Assembly (NCBI GenBank): GCA_003118195.1
Contig: BEXV01000429.1
Location: 115,581 to 132,745, forward strand
Reading direction: 5' to 3'
Source of the DNA: Hemicentrotus pulcherrimus
Lineage: Eukaryota > Echinodermata > Echinoidea > Camarodonta > Strongylocentrotidae
DNA length: 17,165 bases
A program made the position numbers and the translations under genes. The notes beneath the pieces are model-generated. The model saw only the letters and a list, made by a program, of their open reading frames with translations. It was not told the origin of the DNA and searched no databases. Shown here piece after piece: positions 1 through 8,960 of this stretch (positions are counted from its first letter, which is position 1; every line of letters starts with the position of its first letter).

Positions 1-199
1 GGGGGGGGGGGTTAAATACAAATAAGGATTAAGAGTCGAGAAAGGTACAATGAATCGTCTTCTTTTAAAGCTTCCCCCCCCCCTGCACCACCCCCATAGG
101 GAGCGTGCTTATATTAGTGCCGACTCACCGCAAGCTAAAGAAGGACTCGAGTGCCCCATGAATGTGCTAATATGCCTGCGATAAAGTATTGCAACTTAC
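1..199. other. Left edge: homopolymers and a short repeat-like piece
   Basis: The window opens with eleven G and has a C run at 75-84; both look like sequence or assembly edges. At 128-153 CGCAAGCTAAAGAAGGACTC resembles the CGCAAGTTAAAGAGGACCTC stretch at 6890-6910, so it is probably a repeat fragment. The rest is intron downstream of the DBB exon. Confidence 0.5.
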
Positions 200-460
200 T
201 GCTTGGCCGTTTCACAGGCAAAAGATCCCTAAACCCTGCTTCAGGCATGTATTTCTTGCACTGTTCGTGGAGCTCGTTGTCGAGTTGGTTGCTGTTGGCC
301 GGCGATATGCCCAGGACATCGCAGAGGTAATTGAGCGGGTTGAGGCACCTGCTGAGAATATCCGATAGGATGGCCGTCGGACTCAGGATTCCCAATTTGA
401 AGGTGGCCTTGCGGGTACCGTTGTGGGTCAGGGTGCATTTGTATATGCCTCCAGGCAAAT
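200..460 (-). CDS. DBB-domain exon of a BCAP/BANK/Dof-like signalling adaptor
   Basis: This is an internal exon of 261 bp (87 codons). The acceptor follows a strong pyrimidine tract and ends CGCACAG (462-461); the donor is GTAAGT (199-194). It starts and ends in phase 1, so it is symmetric. The peptide begins (D)LPGGIYKCTLTHNG, continues through ILSRCLNPLNYLCDVLGI and a stretch with N-QLDNEL-E, and ends MPEAGFRDLLPVKRPS. The pattern NP-x2-aromatic-x-C, then I-x-P, LD-x-L-x-E and P-x-x-G-x-x-L matches the DBB domain as I know it from vertebrate BCAP (PIK3AP1). Family knowledge: these cytoplasmic adaptors link receptors and tyrosine kinases to PI3K or to FGF and Toll signalling, usually with ankyrin repeats after the DBB. 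No ankyrin exon is visible before the window ends. BCAP, BANK1 and Dof orthology cannot be separated from one exon. Extension of the open frame beyond the splice sites reads into intron. Confidence 0.85.
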
Positions 461-522
461 CTGTGCGTTTATGAGAAAGAGGGAGAAAAAGAGTTTTGTT
501 CAAAAATATTGAGGATTCCCAC

Positions 523-600
523 AGAAATTTGAGAACCAAAGTCCATGACTTTCCATGAATTTCCATATTTTTGCCCTTTCCTATGACCAGTTATTAAAGT
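523..600. repeat. 'TTTCCATGACTTTCC' repeat fragment
   Basis: The stretch from ACAGAAATTTGAGAAC through CCATGACTTTCCATG to GACCAGTTATTAAAG aligns with 2773-2850. It begins in the intron just upstream of the DBB exon. The CCATGACTTTCC signature is common in short DNA-transposon remnants of marine invertebrates (general knowledge), but no ends are preserved here. Confidence 0.55.
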
Positions 601-647
601 ACCATTTTGACATTGATAGAAAAAAAAAATTAAAGGCAGACTTTACT

Positions 648-830
648 ACTACAGCCAGAAGGGATTAGACCGCCCAGCGAGCCATAGAAGTCACTGTGAC
701 AGGTGGCTATCTCATTAACTCAGCTCTCATTTAACATAAGAAAAAGAGGATCATGGGGGACCACCAGGCACGGATTGGGGAAGTTTTCTATATAGAGGGA
801 GCAAGTAGCTACAAGTAGGACAGTGGGCCT
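648..830. repeat. Interspersed repeat fragment related to 5278-5448
   Basis: GGGATTAGAC, GACAGGTGG(C/T)TATCTCAT, AACATAAGAAAAAG(A/G)GGA and GCAAGTAGCTA(C/T)AAGT recur in the same order at 5278-5448, inside the TIR element at 5197-5940. This is therefore an internal fragment of the same family with no ends of its own. Open frames across it are chance. Confidence 0.7.
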
Positions 831-1688
831 TTTAGGATAAATAGAGAGGAAGCTGAATAGATATACACATAGAGATGGCTGGACCAATACATCGTAAATG
901 GAAGAGAGGAGAGATACATGTACAGTGAAGTTACAAAGGATGACAGAAATTGAAAGAAGAGAATTGAAAGGAAAGACATGCATACCACAGTACTATAGAT
1001 GGATAGACGGATAGAAGGAAGGATGGATGGATGGAACATCGGACAGTTGGCTGGATAAATGTGTACATGTAGATCATCAAGATTACTTCATAGATGTGCA
1101 AATGGAAGAAGAGGATTGAAAGGANCTTAATTAACGGTCACGTATTTTGTTTAAAGTAGAGCTGCATTAATGTGATCGTATTCGCCAAGTTTCACACATT
1201 TTCGGGTCTACAATTACCTTCGTAGCAATTTTAGGTCCTAAAAGGGCACTAGAAAGGTCATAAATAAGAATAAGGGCAATAACAAAGCACTTTGAAGGCA
1301 TTTGTGGTCTGAAACAAGAACTCAACTAACCCTTTAACATGAACAAAATATATACATGTAGGACTATACATTTTCTTGTCTTTGCAACACAAGCAAGTAA
1401 AGGCAGAATACAAACATTCCAATATAATCCTCACATGAATGACCAAATTTAAATTCATGAGCAATAAAAGTAAATAAATGACTAATACACAATTCTTGTA
1501 TACCTTGGCTTATGTCACATTTAAGATATAAGGTCCTAATGCTCTTCAAAAGAAGTTTGGATATTATTACCCTGGCTTTAGCTCTGGCGGACGTAATGAT
1601 CAGCCCAAAGTGCATTTCAAGGAATAAATCCTGCCAGGTACCAATTTAACATCTGGGTGGAGGGTGGCAAATGTGGATTACCACGCAA
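831..1688. other. Intronic stretch without recognised gene
   Basis: I see no exon or element. There is a GGAT/GATA-rich simple stretch at 1000-1036 and one undetermined base at 1125. Possible GTAATT and GTATAC donors near 1204 and 1506 do not close an open phase-1 exon. Confidence 0.5.
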
Positions 1689-2153
1689 GTGCCGGGCTAG
1701 GATTTGAACCCTCAACCCTTGGCTTGAGAGGCCAGTGACTGAACTACTATACCACGACATCTCCACAATATTACAAAGTAGGAAGCGAAACGACTCTTAC
1801 CCCCCGCCCTCACTTCATCTGGTACAACAGTAACTTATGAACCTCTTCAGTTGGGATTTGAACCCTCAACCCTTGGCTTGAGAGGCAAGTGACTGAACAA
1901 CTATACCACGACATATCCACTATATTACAAAGTAGGAAGTGAAACAACGACTCTTACCCCCGCCCTCACTTTATCTGGTACAACAGTAACTTATGAACCT
2001 CTCAGTTAGGATTTGAACCCTCAACCCTTGGCTTGAGAGGCAAGTGACTGAACAACTATACCACGACATATCCACTATATTACATAGTAGGAAGTGAAAC
2101 GACTCTTACCCCTGCTCTCACTCTATCTGGCACAACAGTAACTTGTGAATTTC
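1689..2153 (-). repeat. Three tandem tRNA-like units, period 154-155 bp
   Basis: Three copies of a 154-155-bp unit occur; their tRNA-like parts end at 1758, 1912 and 2067. On the minus strand each begins GTCGTGGTATAGT and carries a match to the pol III A box (TGGTATAGTTG, fitting TRGYNNARNNG; the first copy reads TGGTATAGTAG) and to the B box (GGTTCAAATCC). The first copy (1689-1758) is 70 nt, close to tRNA length, and has a 7-base loop CTCTCAA that would present anticodon CTC. Acceptor-stem pairing is poor, so this is a tRNA-derived SINE head or tRNA pseudogene rather than a working tRNA. Between the tRNA-like parts lies a conserved 80-90-bp body containing CGACTCTTACCCC and TCTGG(T/C)ACAACAGTAACTT. 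Confidence 0.72.
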
Positions 2154-2772
2154 TTGTAGGTAACGTTCCTGTAACAAATTAAAAGACAAGAGAAAGGATG
2201 GAAACCACTGTTATAATAATTTACAATATTATAAAGATGGGAAATATATTGTACATCTATCTGGAATGGAAAGACATTTTGCTGTAAAGTGGCAGTTGCT
2301 ACAATTGTTGTTTGCATAGAAAGATTCTTTTGAGTGTGTTTAAACATGCACATTTTTTAAATTTGATTATTTGTGTGAAGATCATTAATAAATAGCCTGT
2401 GGATCGAGGGCTCAAAAATTGAAGAAAAGAAAATTATAATCATAATAGATGTAATGATGTAGTCGTCCCAGGTAAAGAAGCATTGCATGGAGTCAAATGG
2501 CATGGGTATGCATAGGGAAAGAGAGAAAGAGAGCGAGAGCAAACATTAAAGATGAAGAAAACTTAGAAGTATAAAAAAGGCTAACAGTACACCACCACAT
2601 ACTGTATGATCTGAACTTTTGTAGAAAGTGCAATATTTTTTTAACAAAGAGGTAGTTTTTACTCCTCATAGAAGTATATTCACAGTTATTTGAATATACT
2701 GTGGTAAAATCATAATTGCTATAATTGTAATCATAATTGTCAATAAAATAAAATATTGTCAATAAAATGTCA
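2154..2772. other. AT-rich intron without recognised gene
   Basis: I see no exon. A GAGA-rich run lies at 2517-2543 and a short local duplication of TTGTCAATAAAAT at about 2747-2769. Confidence 0.5.
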
Positions 2773-3052
2773 GAACAGAAATTTGAGAACAAGAATCCAT
2801 GACCTTCTATGACCTACATTTGCCTTTTCTTTTCCAGATAAATACCAATTTGGTATCGTTTGTGGCTTCCAAGCGGCACACAAATACCATCCAGTGATAC
2901 CTATGTATTATTTCATGTTTGTTGATGGCTTCCACCTCCCCTCACAATTTCCAAGACTTTGGGAGATACTTTTTTCACTTTCAATGACTTTCCATGACTT
3001 TCAAGAAGAATGCATTTTTTCCACAACTTTCCAGGTCTTTCCATGTAGGGGA
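2773..3052. repeat. 'TTTCCATGACTTTCC' repeat copy
   Basis: The first 78 bp align with 523-600. Further on, 2980-3046 repeats GACTTTCCATGACTTTC and CAACTTTCCAGGTCTTTCC. This looks like a degraded short DNA transposon. I find no clear terminal repeats or target duplication. The 64-residue open frame here is chance. Confidence 0.5.
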
Positions 3053-3845
3053 AATTGCCTGCTAAATGTCAACAAATCGCAAGTCTGATTTAATAGTCAC
3101 AAACCTAATTTAGTCTTTTCTCCTACTAAAAAACTCAGACTATGCTGTAGTGTTAGTTTCACGACACATATCACTTTTCAGTATAACCTTAGAGTGAAAA
3201 TACAAGATTTAATTTTCATATTTCAAATAACAATCATGCAATCTTTTCAAAAATTCAGATCATAAGCACATGATATAATGTGAGGTGGGAAGAGAAATGA
3301 GATGAAGCCTGAGATAGCTATTAATGGGAACCAAAACCTTCACACTAAGTTACTTTTATTGTCAAGTTTAAGATATTTGAATAAAATCAGTGAAAGTTTG
3401 AACAAAATCGGGCAAGGAATAAGGAAGTTAAAGTTTTTAAATGACTAGTCACTAAAGAGCGATGTTCAATTTGATGCGTCATGCTTTTTGTACCTAAACT
3501 TTACAATAAAAGTAACTTGGTATGGAGGTTTGGGTTACTTTAACAGATCTTTTGCTGGGTAGAAACAATCCTGATGGTGAAAAGTTTTATACACATATTT
3601 CTGCGGGGTGGGGGTGGGGGGAACAAAAACTTCTACTTGATTGAATGTTAACTGCTTCTTTGTAGCATCCTGAAAAGAATAATTAGTAGTTATAGCAACT
3701 TTCACCAATTAAAGATTTGAGAGTTTGGGTTAATGAATGAAACTGAGGGATTTTATAACGGCACATATAAGACACTTTAAGAGTGCAAAATGCATAATAG
3801 TTAGTGATGTTTGAGATGATGTTAGAAGGTTTGCATGGTGGTATG
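3053..3845. other. Intron without recognised gene
   Basis: AT-rich DNA. The only structure is a G-rich run (GGGGTGGGGGTGGGGGG) at about 3605-3621 that could form a G-quadruplex on the plus strand. Confidence 0.45.
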
Positions 3846-4296
3846 AATATCGCGGAAGAGGTTTACGGTACACCATTTGTAAAGTCCTAGGAGGTATGAG
3901 GAAAGTGGATGAAAAGTAGAAGTGAAATGGAGAGGCGAGAGAGTGGAGGTTTGAAGGAATAGTATCTTTAAAGTATAGTCCTGAAAAGGACTATAAACCA
4001 GAAAAGTTGTAGACAGGATGAGAGGTTGAGTATAAGACTGGATTGATTAGGAGAGTTAAGTAGATGTGAAAAGCTGGTTGAGTTGGCGAGTAGAGTTGCA
4101 GAGCAGGAGCAAGAGAGTAGACTCGACGTTTCAGACTTTGCTGGTTTACAGTCCTTTTCAGGACTACACTCAAAAGATACTCTTCCTTCAAACCTCCACT
4201 CTCTCGCCTCTCCATTTCACTTCTACTTTTCATCCACTTTCCTCATACCTCCTAAGACTTTACACATGGTGTACCGTAAACCTCTTCCGCGATATT
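3846..4296. mobile_element. 451-bp fold-back (long inverted repeat) element
   Basis: Two arms of about 160 bp are inverted around a loop of about 130 bp: 3846-4007 and 4134-4296. They begin AATATCGCGGAAGAGG and end CCTCTTCCGCGATATT; agreement is close along the arms, including CGGTACACCAT, TGAAATGGAGAGGCGAGAGA and AGTCCTGAAAAGGACT. It encodes no transposase and looks like a fold-back MITE. TTAGTGATGTTTG occurs at 3801-3813 and again at 4295-4307, which may be a target duplication if a 33-bp unpaired tail belongs to the left end. Confidence 0.8.
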
Positions 4297-5196
4297 AGTG
4301 ATGTTTGTTACCTAAAAGTCCTTTTTTTTTACATACATCAGAATTAAAGGTTAGCTAACATTGAGATTCATCAAAGTGGTATAATAATAATAACAGTTTA
4401 AACTTATAGAATGCACACACCAGGGACACTCATGGCACTCCAGCAAGTTACAGTTCTCTTTAATATAAGTAAAGTAAATGTTAATTTGAAAATAGAGTTA
4501 TACCATTGGAAAACTCAAAATCAATTTTGCAACATTATTATGCTTTTAGCAATCAAATGCCATATCCTAAAAACATGGTTCTACCAAAAAAGAAAGAAGA
4601 TAAATGATATAAATAATTTATAATCAGAAACAAAGGAGTACAACCACAGTGATATACATGTCATAATAATTATGCAGGAAATAGTAGATATAGCGAGAAA
4701 GGTGTAGCCATAATAAAATTGTTCTTTTTTTGAGATTACAGAAAGAGGCTGGGAATGTAATACTAACAAAATAAATGCCTTGGAAAAGAAAATTTTGACT
4801 CATCTTATAACTGCCTTTTTCAACTGCTACGATTTCTTACCCTTTTCCTCACGTTCACAGTCAGAAATACATTCCAAATTTTTTTCAAAAGCCATAGCTC
4901 AACAATAAACACAGGAGCAGAACAAATTATGTTTTCAAAAGTACGGTGTCGATCTCAGAAGATAGTTTGCGCACCTGTTCGTTGTCCAGTTGTACTATGA
5001 ATGAATGCTATGAGCTTTCACACAATGCTTTATAGCTTAGTAATGATGAATTCTAAAGGTTTGTTTTAGTTTCGTTTCGAAATGAGCATTTTGATGAATA
5101 AAGGACCTGAGTGTCAACCATATACCGGATATATGCCTTCTCAGCAAGATGCAAGGATACTAGAAGTGATAGTTAAGAGCACTTTGGATGTTGTTG
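4297..5196. other. AT-rich intron without a firm gene
   Basis: Apart from the candidate exon at 4841-4897, I see only AT-rich DNA with ATAATAATAATAA at 4380-4393. Long frames here have no protein-like composition. Confidence 0.45.
4841..4897 (-). CDS. Candidate 57-bp symmetric exon, function unknown
   Basis: An open stretch of 57 bp lies between acceptor TTTATTGTTGAG and donor GTAAGA and is phase 1-1 like the confirmed mini-exons. It would read MAFEKNLECISDCEREEK after a split codon. It has no tyrosine and resembles nothing I know. It lies in the 6-kb gap between the TYEFT exon and the DBB exon, where a linker exon could be expected. An open frame this short is common by chance, so only the phase and the donor support it. 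Confidence 0.28.
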
Positions 5197-5940
5197 TTTA
5201 AAGGGGAGGTCCACTCTGATATCAAGTTGGTTTCAGTGGAAGCAGAAAAAATGAGATTAAAGCCCATCCGCACTAGTTTGGCCAGGAGGGATTAGACGTC
5301 CCTCCATGTTCACTGACAGGTGGTTATCTCATAAAATCAGCTCTCAATTAACATAAGAAAAAGGGGACCATGGAGGACCAATGGTCACCGATTAGGCATT
5401 GTTTGCTATAAAGAGGACGCAAGTAGCTATAAGTGGTGCAATGGGGCTTCAACAGGATGGTGAAAGTTTGAGCCAAAAACAGATTATAAAAAAGTTACAA
5501 AATGTTTGGAGGTGCGATCAATCAAACGCCAATTGGCAACTCTGTGACGTATCTTCTGAGCTATCCTTCCATATGCCCTGTACTGAAAAAAATTCAAAAA
5601 TTGGTACTTCCCTTTCAGATAATGTTCAATCATACATTCGCCCAGAGTTTATTATTGCAAATATGTTGTTTTATACAACCTCTGTCAGAAGCAACTCTAT
5701 TCCTTCATCAATACCTAAGAAAATGAAAGTTTATAAAATTGTCTGTACGTGGCAAATTGGAGAGGAGCTCGCAAGATACGTCTAAGAGTTGCCCATTAGT
5801 GTTTGATTTATCGCAATTTCAACAATTCATAACTTTCTTTATTTTCATCGGATTTTGATCAAACTTTCACTGACCTATTTCCCTCATTTTCCTGCTTCCA
5901 CTAAAACCAACTTAATATCAGGTTGGACTTTCCCTTTAAA
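5197..5940. mobile_element. 744-bp non-autonomous element with TTTAAAGGG terminal inverted repeats
   Basis: The left end TTTAAAGGGGAGGTCCACTC and the right end, read inverted as TTTAAAGGGAAAGTCCAACC, continue to match through TGATAT(C/T)AAGTTGGTTT(C/T)AGTGGAAGCAG, about 50 bp. An internal 128-codon plus-strand frame (5399-5785) matches no protein I know and shows no transposase motif, so I treat it as non-coding. The interior shares sequence with 648-830, and the right third is shared with 6885-7080. The termini read TTTAAA at both ends, so a TTAA-type target duplication is possible but not provable here. Confidence 0.75.
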
Positions 5941-6180
5941 GAGATAGTTGAGTTCTTCTAAAGATAAAAAGAAATTAGAGCTTTCAATTGTCTGTATGTC
6001 AGTTAGGAAGAATATCAAACTAGAATTGTATCCTGAAATGGATTACCTCTGGAAAAAAAATGCCCTTAAAAAAAAACCCCTTCGGCTAGAGGGGGAGATC
6101 GCATTGCATTGGTGGAGATTGAATAAAATAAATTGGCCAGATTCTGAACTAGTACAGACAAACCTAAAGGAAATGGACAG

Positions 6181-6298
6181 CGGCCACTACAGACAGGGGG
6201 CCTTTCTAGACAGGTTCTACAACACACATTTCTTTCTCATGGGAGACAAAATGCATGCATGGTCACTATAGACAGGTGGTCTTTATAGAGAGGTGGCC
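6181..6298. repeat. Local repeat of a GGCCACTACAGACAGG-type motif
   Basis: GGCCACTACAGACAGGGGGC at 6182 recurs in variant form as GGTCACTATAGACAGGTGGT at about 6260, followed by CTTTMTAGASAGG in both and a third GGCCACTA at 6294. It is a short direct repeat and probably part of a larger dispersed repeat. Confidence 0.5.
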
Positions 6299-6501
6299 AC
6301 TACGACTAAGGTACGGTGTAGAGGTGACAATAAATATATTTATACTATTTTACAACATGAAAGACAACAGGCCATTAAGAATGGAAAGAATTCTATCTTT
6401 AATGGAACAACAATAAATTACAAGAATACAATAATATGTATATTTAAATATATGGTTATAGGAGAAATATGGCACATTTGAGAGGGCACTCCACAGCTTA
6501 C

Positions 6502-6546
6502 CAATTTCTGTGAATTCATACGTATCCAGAGTACCAAAATCTGTAA
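6502..6546 (-). CDS. 45-bp symmetric mini-exon with tyrosine motif TYEFT
   Basis: A 45-bp exon lies between acceptor AAATGCAG (after a T-rich tract with repeated TTTTG) and donor GTAAGC. It enters and leaves in phase 1, like every other tyrosine exon in this window. It reads (V)TDFGTLDTYEFTEI(G), with acidic residues on both sides of a single tyrosine. This is not a YxxM site. The acidic flank suits a kinase substrate or SH2 docking site, but I cannot name a partner. It is the last tyrosine exon before the DBB exon, about 6 kb downstream on the minus strand. Confidence rests on splice-site quality, shared length and phase, and the peptide pattern, not on a recognised homologue. Confidence 0.68.
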
Positions 6547-6766
6547 CTGCATTTAGGTTTTTAAATACAAAACAAAACAAAATCATAAACATGCGGATTA
6601 ACATAACAAGGAAGTACAAAATGAAGAAGAATAAAATAAATCAAAGTAAACACAGACATAGAAATCATTGAAAGCAAATTTTTTTAAAAAATCATATTAA
6701 TAAGATAATTAAAATGGTCTTATTTACATGCAGGTGAAAGAAGTGTGGGAGAGGGGTGAAACTTAC

Positions 6767-6802
6767 GCTTATGATGGGTCTTGAAAAAAGGAGTTTTGTC
6801 AG
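6767..6802 (-). CDS. Candidate 36-bp symmetric exon, weak acceptor
   Basis: A perfect GTAAGT donor closes a 36-bp stretch that is phase 1-1 if the acceptor is GTGAAAAAG. It would read (A)DKTPFFKTHHK. The acceptor has a purine-rich rather than pyrimidine-rich upstream tract because it lies next to the CT/TA microsatellite, so it would be a poor splice site. It has no tyrosine. I list it only because its phase matches the array. Confidence 0.18.
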
Positions 6803-6834
6803 CTTTTTCACATATTCTTTTTCCCCTTTCCATC

Positions 6835-6889
6835 TTTCTCTCTCTCTCTCTCTCTCTCTCTTTCTATATATATATATTTATATATATAT
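6835..6889. repeat. Compound (TC)n-(TA)n microsatellite
   Basis: About 13 TC units (6835-6861) run into TA-rich sequence (6865-6889). It abuts the repeat fragment that starts at 6885. Confidence 0.95.
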
Positions 6890-7080
6890 CGCAAGTTAAA
6901 GAGGACCTCGCAAGATATGTCAAAGTCTTGCCAATTTGTGTTTTTCTGATGACAAATTCAAAAATTTCATAACTTTCCTATTTGTAATCAGAAATCGCTC
7001 AAACTTTTACTGATGTGTTTTGCTTGTTTTTCAGCTTTCATTGATATCAGCTAAATATCAGGATGGATTTCCCTTTTAAG
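6885..7080. repeat. Fragment of the 5197-5940 element family (right end)
   Basis: CTCGCAAGATA(T/C)GTC, then CATAACTTTC, then TCAAACTTT(T/C)ACTGA and a CCCTTTTAAG end follow the order of 5764-5940. It keeps the right terminal region but has lost the left, probably truncated at the microsatellite. Confidence 0.65.
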
Positions 7081-7270
7081 ACTTCTTGAAATTACGTTAA
7101 AGTGTCGAAATAGAGCCTATACCTGCAAACAAGTAAACAAATTGCATTTTAAATGTGGTGCTTTGTCATTTTAGAATGAAATATTAAAGTAGTTGAGAAT
7201 TAAGTGTGAATTTCACATACACAGATATAATAATAGATTTAATCTGTAAACAAAAATTAGTCATGCTCAC

Positions 7271-7309
7271 CTGGGCAGTCATAGGTATCATCATCGCACA
7301 ATTGAGGAA
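7271..7309 (-). CDS. 39-bp symmetric mini-exon with YDCP docking motif
   Basis: A 39-bp exon lies between acceptor TTTGAAATAG (preceded by TTATTTC) and donor GTGAGC, phase 1 at both ends. It reads (V)PQLCDDDTYDCP(G). Three aspartates precede the tyrosine, and YDCP fits YDxP, the class favoured by Crk-family SH2 domains (established knowledge). It begins V-P and ends P-G like the YLDM exons at 13388 and 14494, which suggests common descent by exon duplication with later change of docking specificity (inference). It stands 724 bp upstream of the TYEFT exon and about 3.7 kb downstream of the YLKM exon. Confidence 0.7.
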
Positions 7310-7444
7310 CTATTTCAAAGAAATAACATGCAAAAATCATAAATTGTCAAAGAAAAATACATGCAAAATGTATGTTTATGTTTCTTATTTGGAGCCTTCC
7401 ACCACAGCAATGAATCCTGCACAAAAGAAAAGTTTGCATCTACC

Positions 7445-7468
7445 CCTCCTCCTCCTCCTCCTCCTCCT
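7445..7468. repeat. (CCT)n microsatellite
   Basis: Eight CCT/CTC units. Frames across it (poly-Leu on plus, poly-Arg on minus) are an artefact of the repeat. Confidence 0.95.
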
Positions 7469-8147
7469 TCTTGTGTTTCCTCCTTGTCCTTCTCTTTTGT
7501 TGCACTGCTTTATTAAAAAGATGCCAAGCCGAAAAATTGACCCATAGTGGCTTGCCGGTGGAGGCGCTGTTAATTGTGGATCCACCTTGTTATCCCCCAC
7601 CCTCTTTCTCCCACAAACATATAACAAACAAACACACCCACACACAAATTAAGTTGCCATTTATACTTCCTTCTCACATTTCTCACATATCTCACATGTC
7701 ACTATGAGAAAGAGGATAATGAATGTTGTCTAGGTCTTCATAAATGCAGAACATAATTAAACAATTAGAAATGATACCTTAACATCTCACATCCAGCACA
7801 GGACAGTACATGTACATGTAGTTATACATCAAATATATAAAATGACAAGAGAAAAACCATTTCAATCGATTAGTACAGCATATAAATGTTTTATACATGC
7901 TATATCCATGAGCTGAAAAACGATAAAGAAGTATTTTTTTTTAAATAAGATGTTGGTTAGTATATATTCAAAGCTTATATAGGTATATGGTATTCATACC
8001 TCAAGCAAGAGGTATTATTTGGAAACCAGTTTTTCATGCACAGAGTCTTTGATATCTACAGTTGTAATAATAATAAAAATAATCATACATTATATTTGAA
8101 AAGGCGTAAAGAGAAGATTGTTAGGAAACAAAAGATATTGATTTATT
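7469..8147. other. Intron without recognised gene
   Basis: It holds TCTCACA repeats at 7674-7698, the palindromic GTACATGTACATGTAG at 7807-7822, and AT-rich DNA. A GTATCA-type donor at 7776 and a GTATGA-type donor at 7996 do not close an open exon in phase 1. Confidence 0.5.
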
Positions 8148-8395
8148 TAAAGGGATCCGCTAACTTTGTTTTAGATTCTGAAACAAAATTCTGGATTTAG
8201 CTCATGCTGCAATGATAATTATAAACCTTTAGGTCAGTCAGGAAGCCCATGACTTTTACAAGCCCATTGCCAGTCTGATTATCAAAATATTTATGATTGA
8301 AATCACACTACAGTCTATTGGGGAAAACGAGTATGGTGAAACCGGTCATTCAAAGATTTTTACTTTTCTGAGGCACTTCTTGATCATCAAATGCT
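8148..8395. repeat. Truncated copy of the 15421-15813 element
   Basis: It starts TTTAAAGGGATCCG and follows the other copy closely through GATTCTGAAACAAAATTCTGG, CACTACAGTCTATTGGGG and TGAGGCACTTCTTGATCAT. It then stops, lacking the right end. It also lacks a stretch of about 40 bp present in the other copy near 15585-15625. Confidence 0.82.
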
Positions 8396-8458
8396 CATAT
8401 TGGTCAAAGATATCCCACTTTCAGGACTAGGAACAGAACAGTTTCAGTTTCAGATTAA

Positions 8459-8479
8459 GATTCAACCCCCCCACCCCCC
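8459..8479. repeat. C-rich run
   Basis: CCCCCCCACCCCCCC is near-homopolymer C. It is a possible G-quadruplex on the minus strand or simple slippage. Confidence 0.7.
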
Positions 8480-8960
8480 CAAGGAAAATGAAACAAAATA
8501 ATAATGATATGATAGTGATACCAATAGCACCGTAAGCAGTAAATGGCTTCTTTTATTTTATATATGATATTCATTCATATGATTCTATGATATGATAACA
8601 CTTAGACGGAAAGCCATGTACAGTACCCAGAAAAAAGGACACAAGTATCAAAGCAATTATACTAGTATTAACCAAAACATCATTTTCCATTTGCACCACA
8701 ATTTGAATGTGTAGTAACATGAACATGATGATACAGCCATTATCATTACATGTACATATAGTTCTAAATGCAAGTGCAAAAGCAGACGCTCTCTAAAGAA
8801 TTAGCTGGCTATTTTTTATCAAAGTAGTATACATTTCCATGCATAAGCTTGCAGGTATCTATTAACAAATTTAACAACAAATCCCTATTCTAAGCGATAT
8901 AATATATTTATATCTCAAACAAAAACCACTTCTGCTACCACCTGCAATGAAGGTTCAATA

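Noticed and set aside
128..135. GTGAGT donor giving a 6-bp symmetric microexon after the DBB exon
   Set aside because: A 6-bp exon cannot be supported from sequence alone, and the surrounding bases resemble a repeat fragment.
1689..1758. Functional tRNA-Glu (CTC) gene
   Set aside because: A and B boxes and loop are present, but acceptor-stem pairing is poor and the unit is tandemly repeated, so a tRNA-derived repeat is more likely.
1689..2153. CRISPR-like array
   Set aside because: The repeat unit and spacing are far too long, the spacers are themselves conserved, and the context is eukaryotic.
5399..5785. 128-residue plus-strand open frame
   Set aside because: It lies wholly within a TIR element, has no recognisable transposase motif, and its relatives at 648-830 and 6885-7080 do not keep the frame.
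7385..7645. Poly-Arg (minus) and poly-Leu (plus) frames
   Set aside because: Both are produced by the (CCT)n microsatellite.
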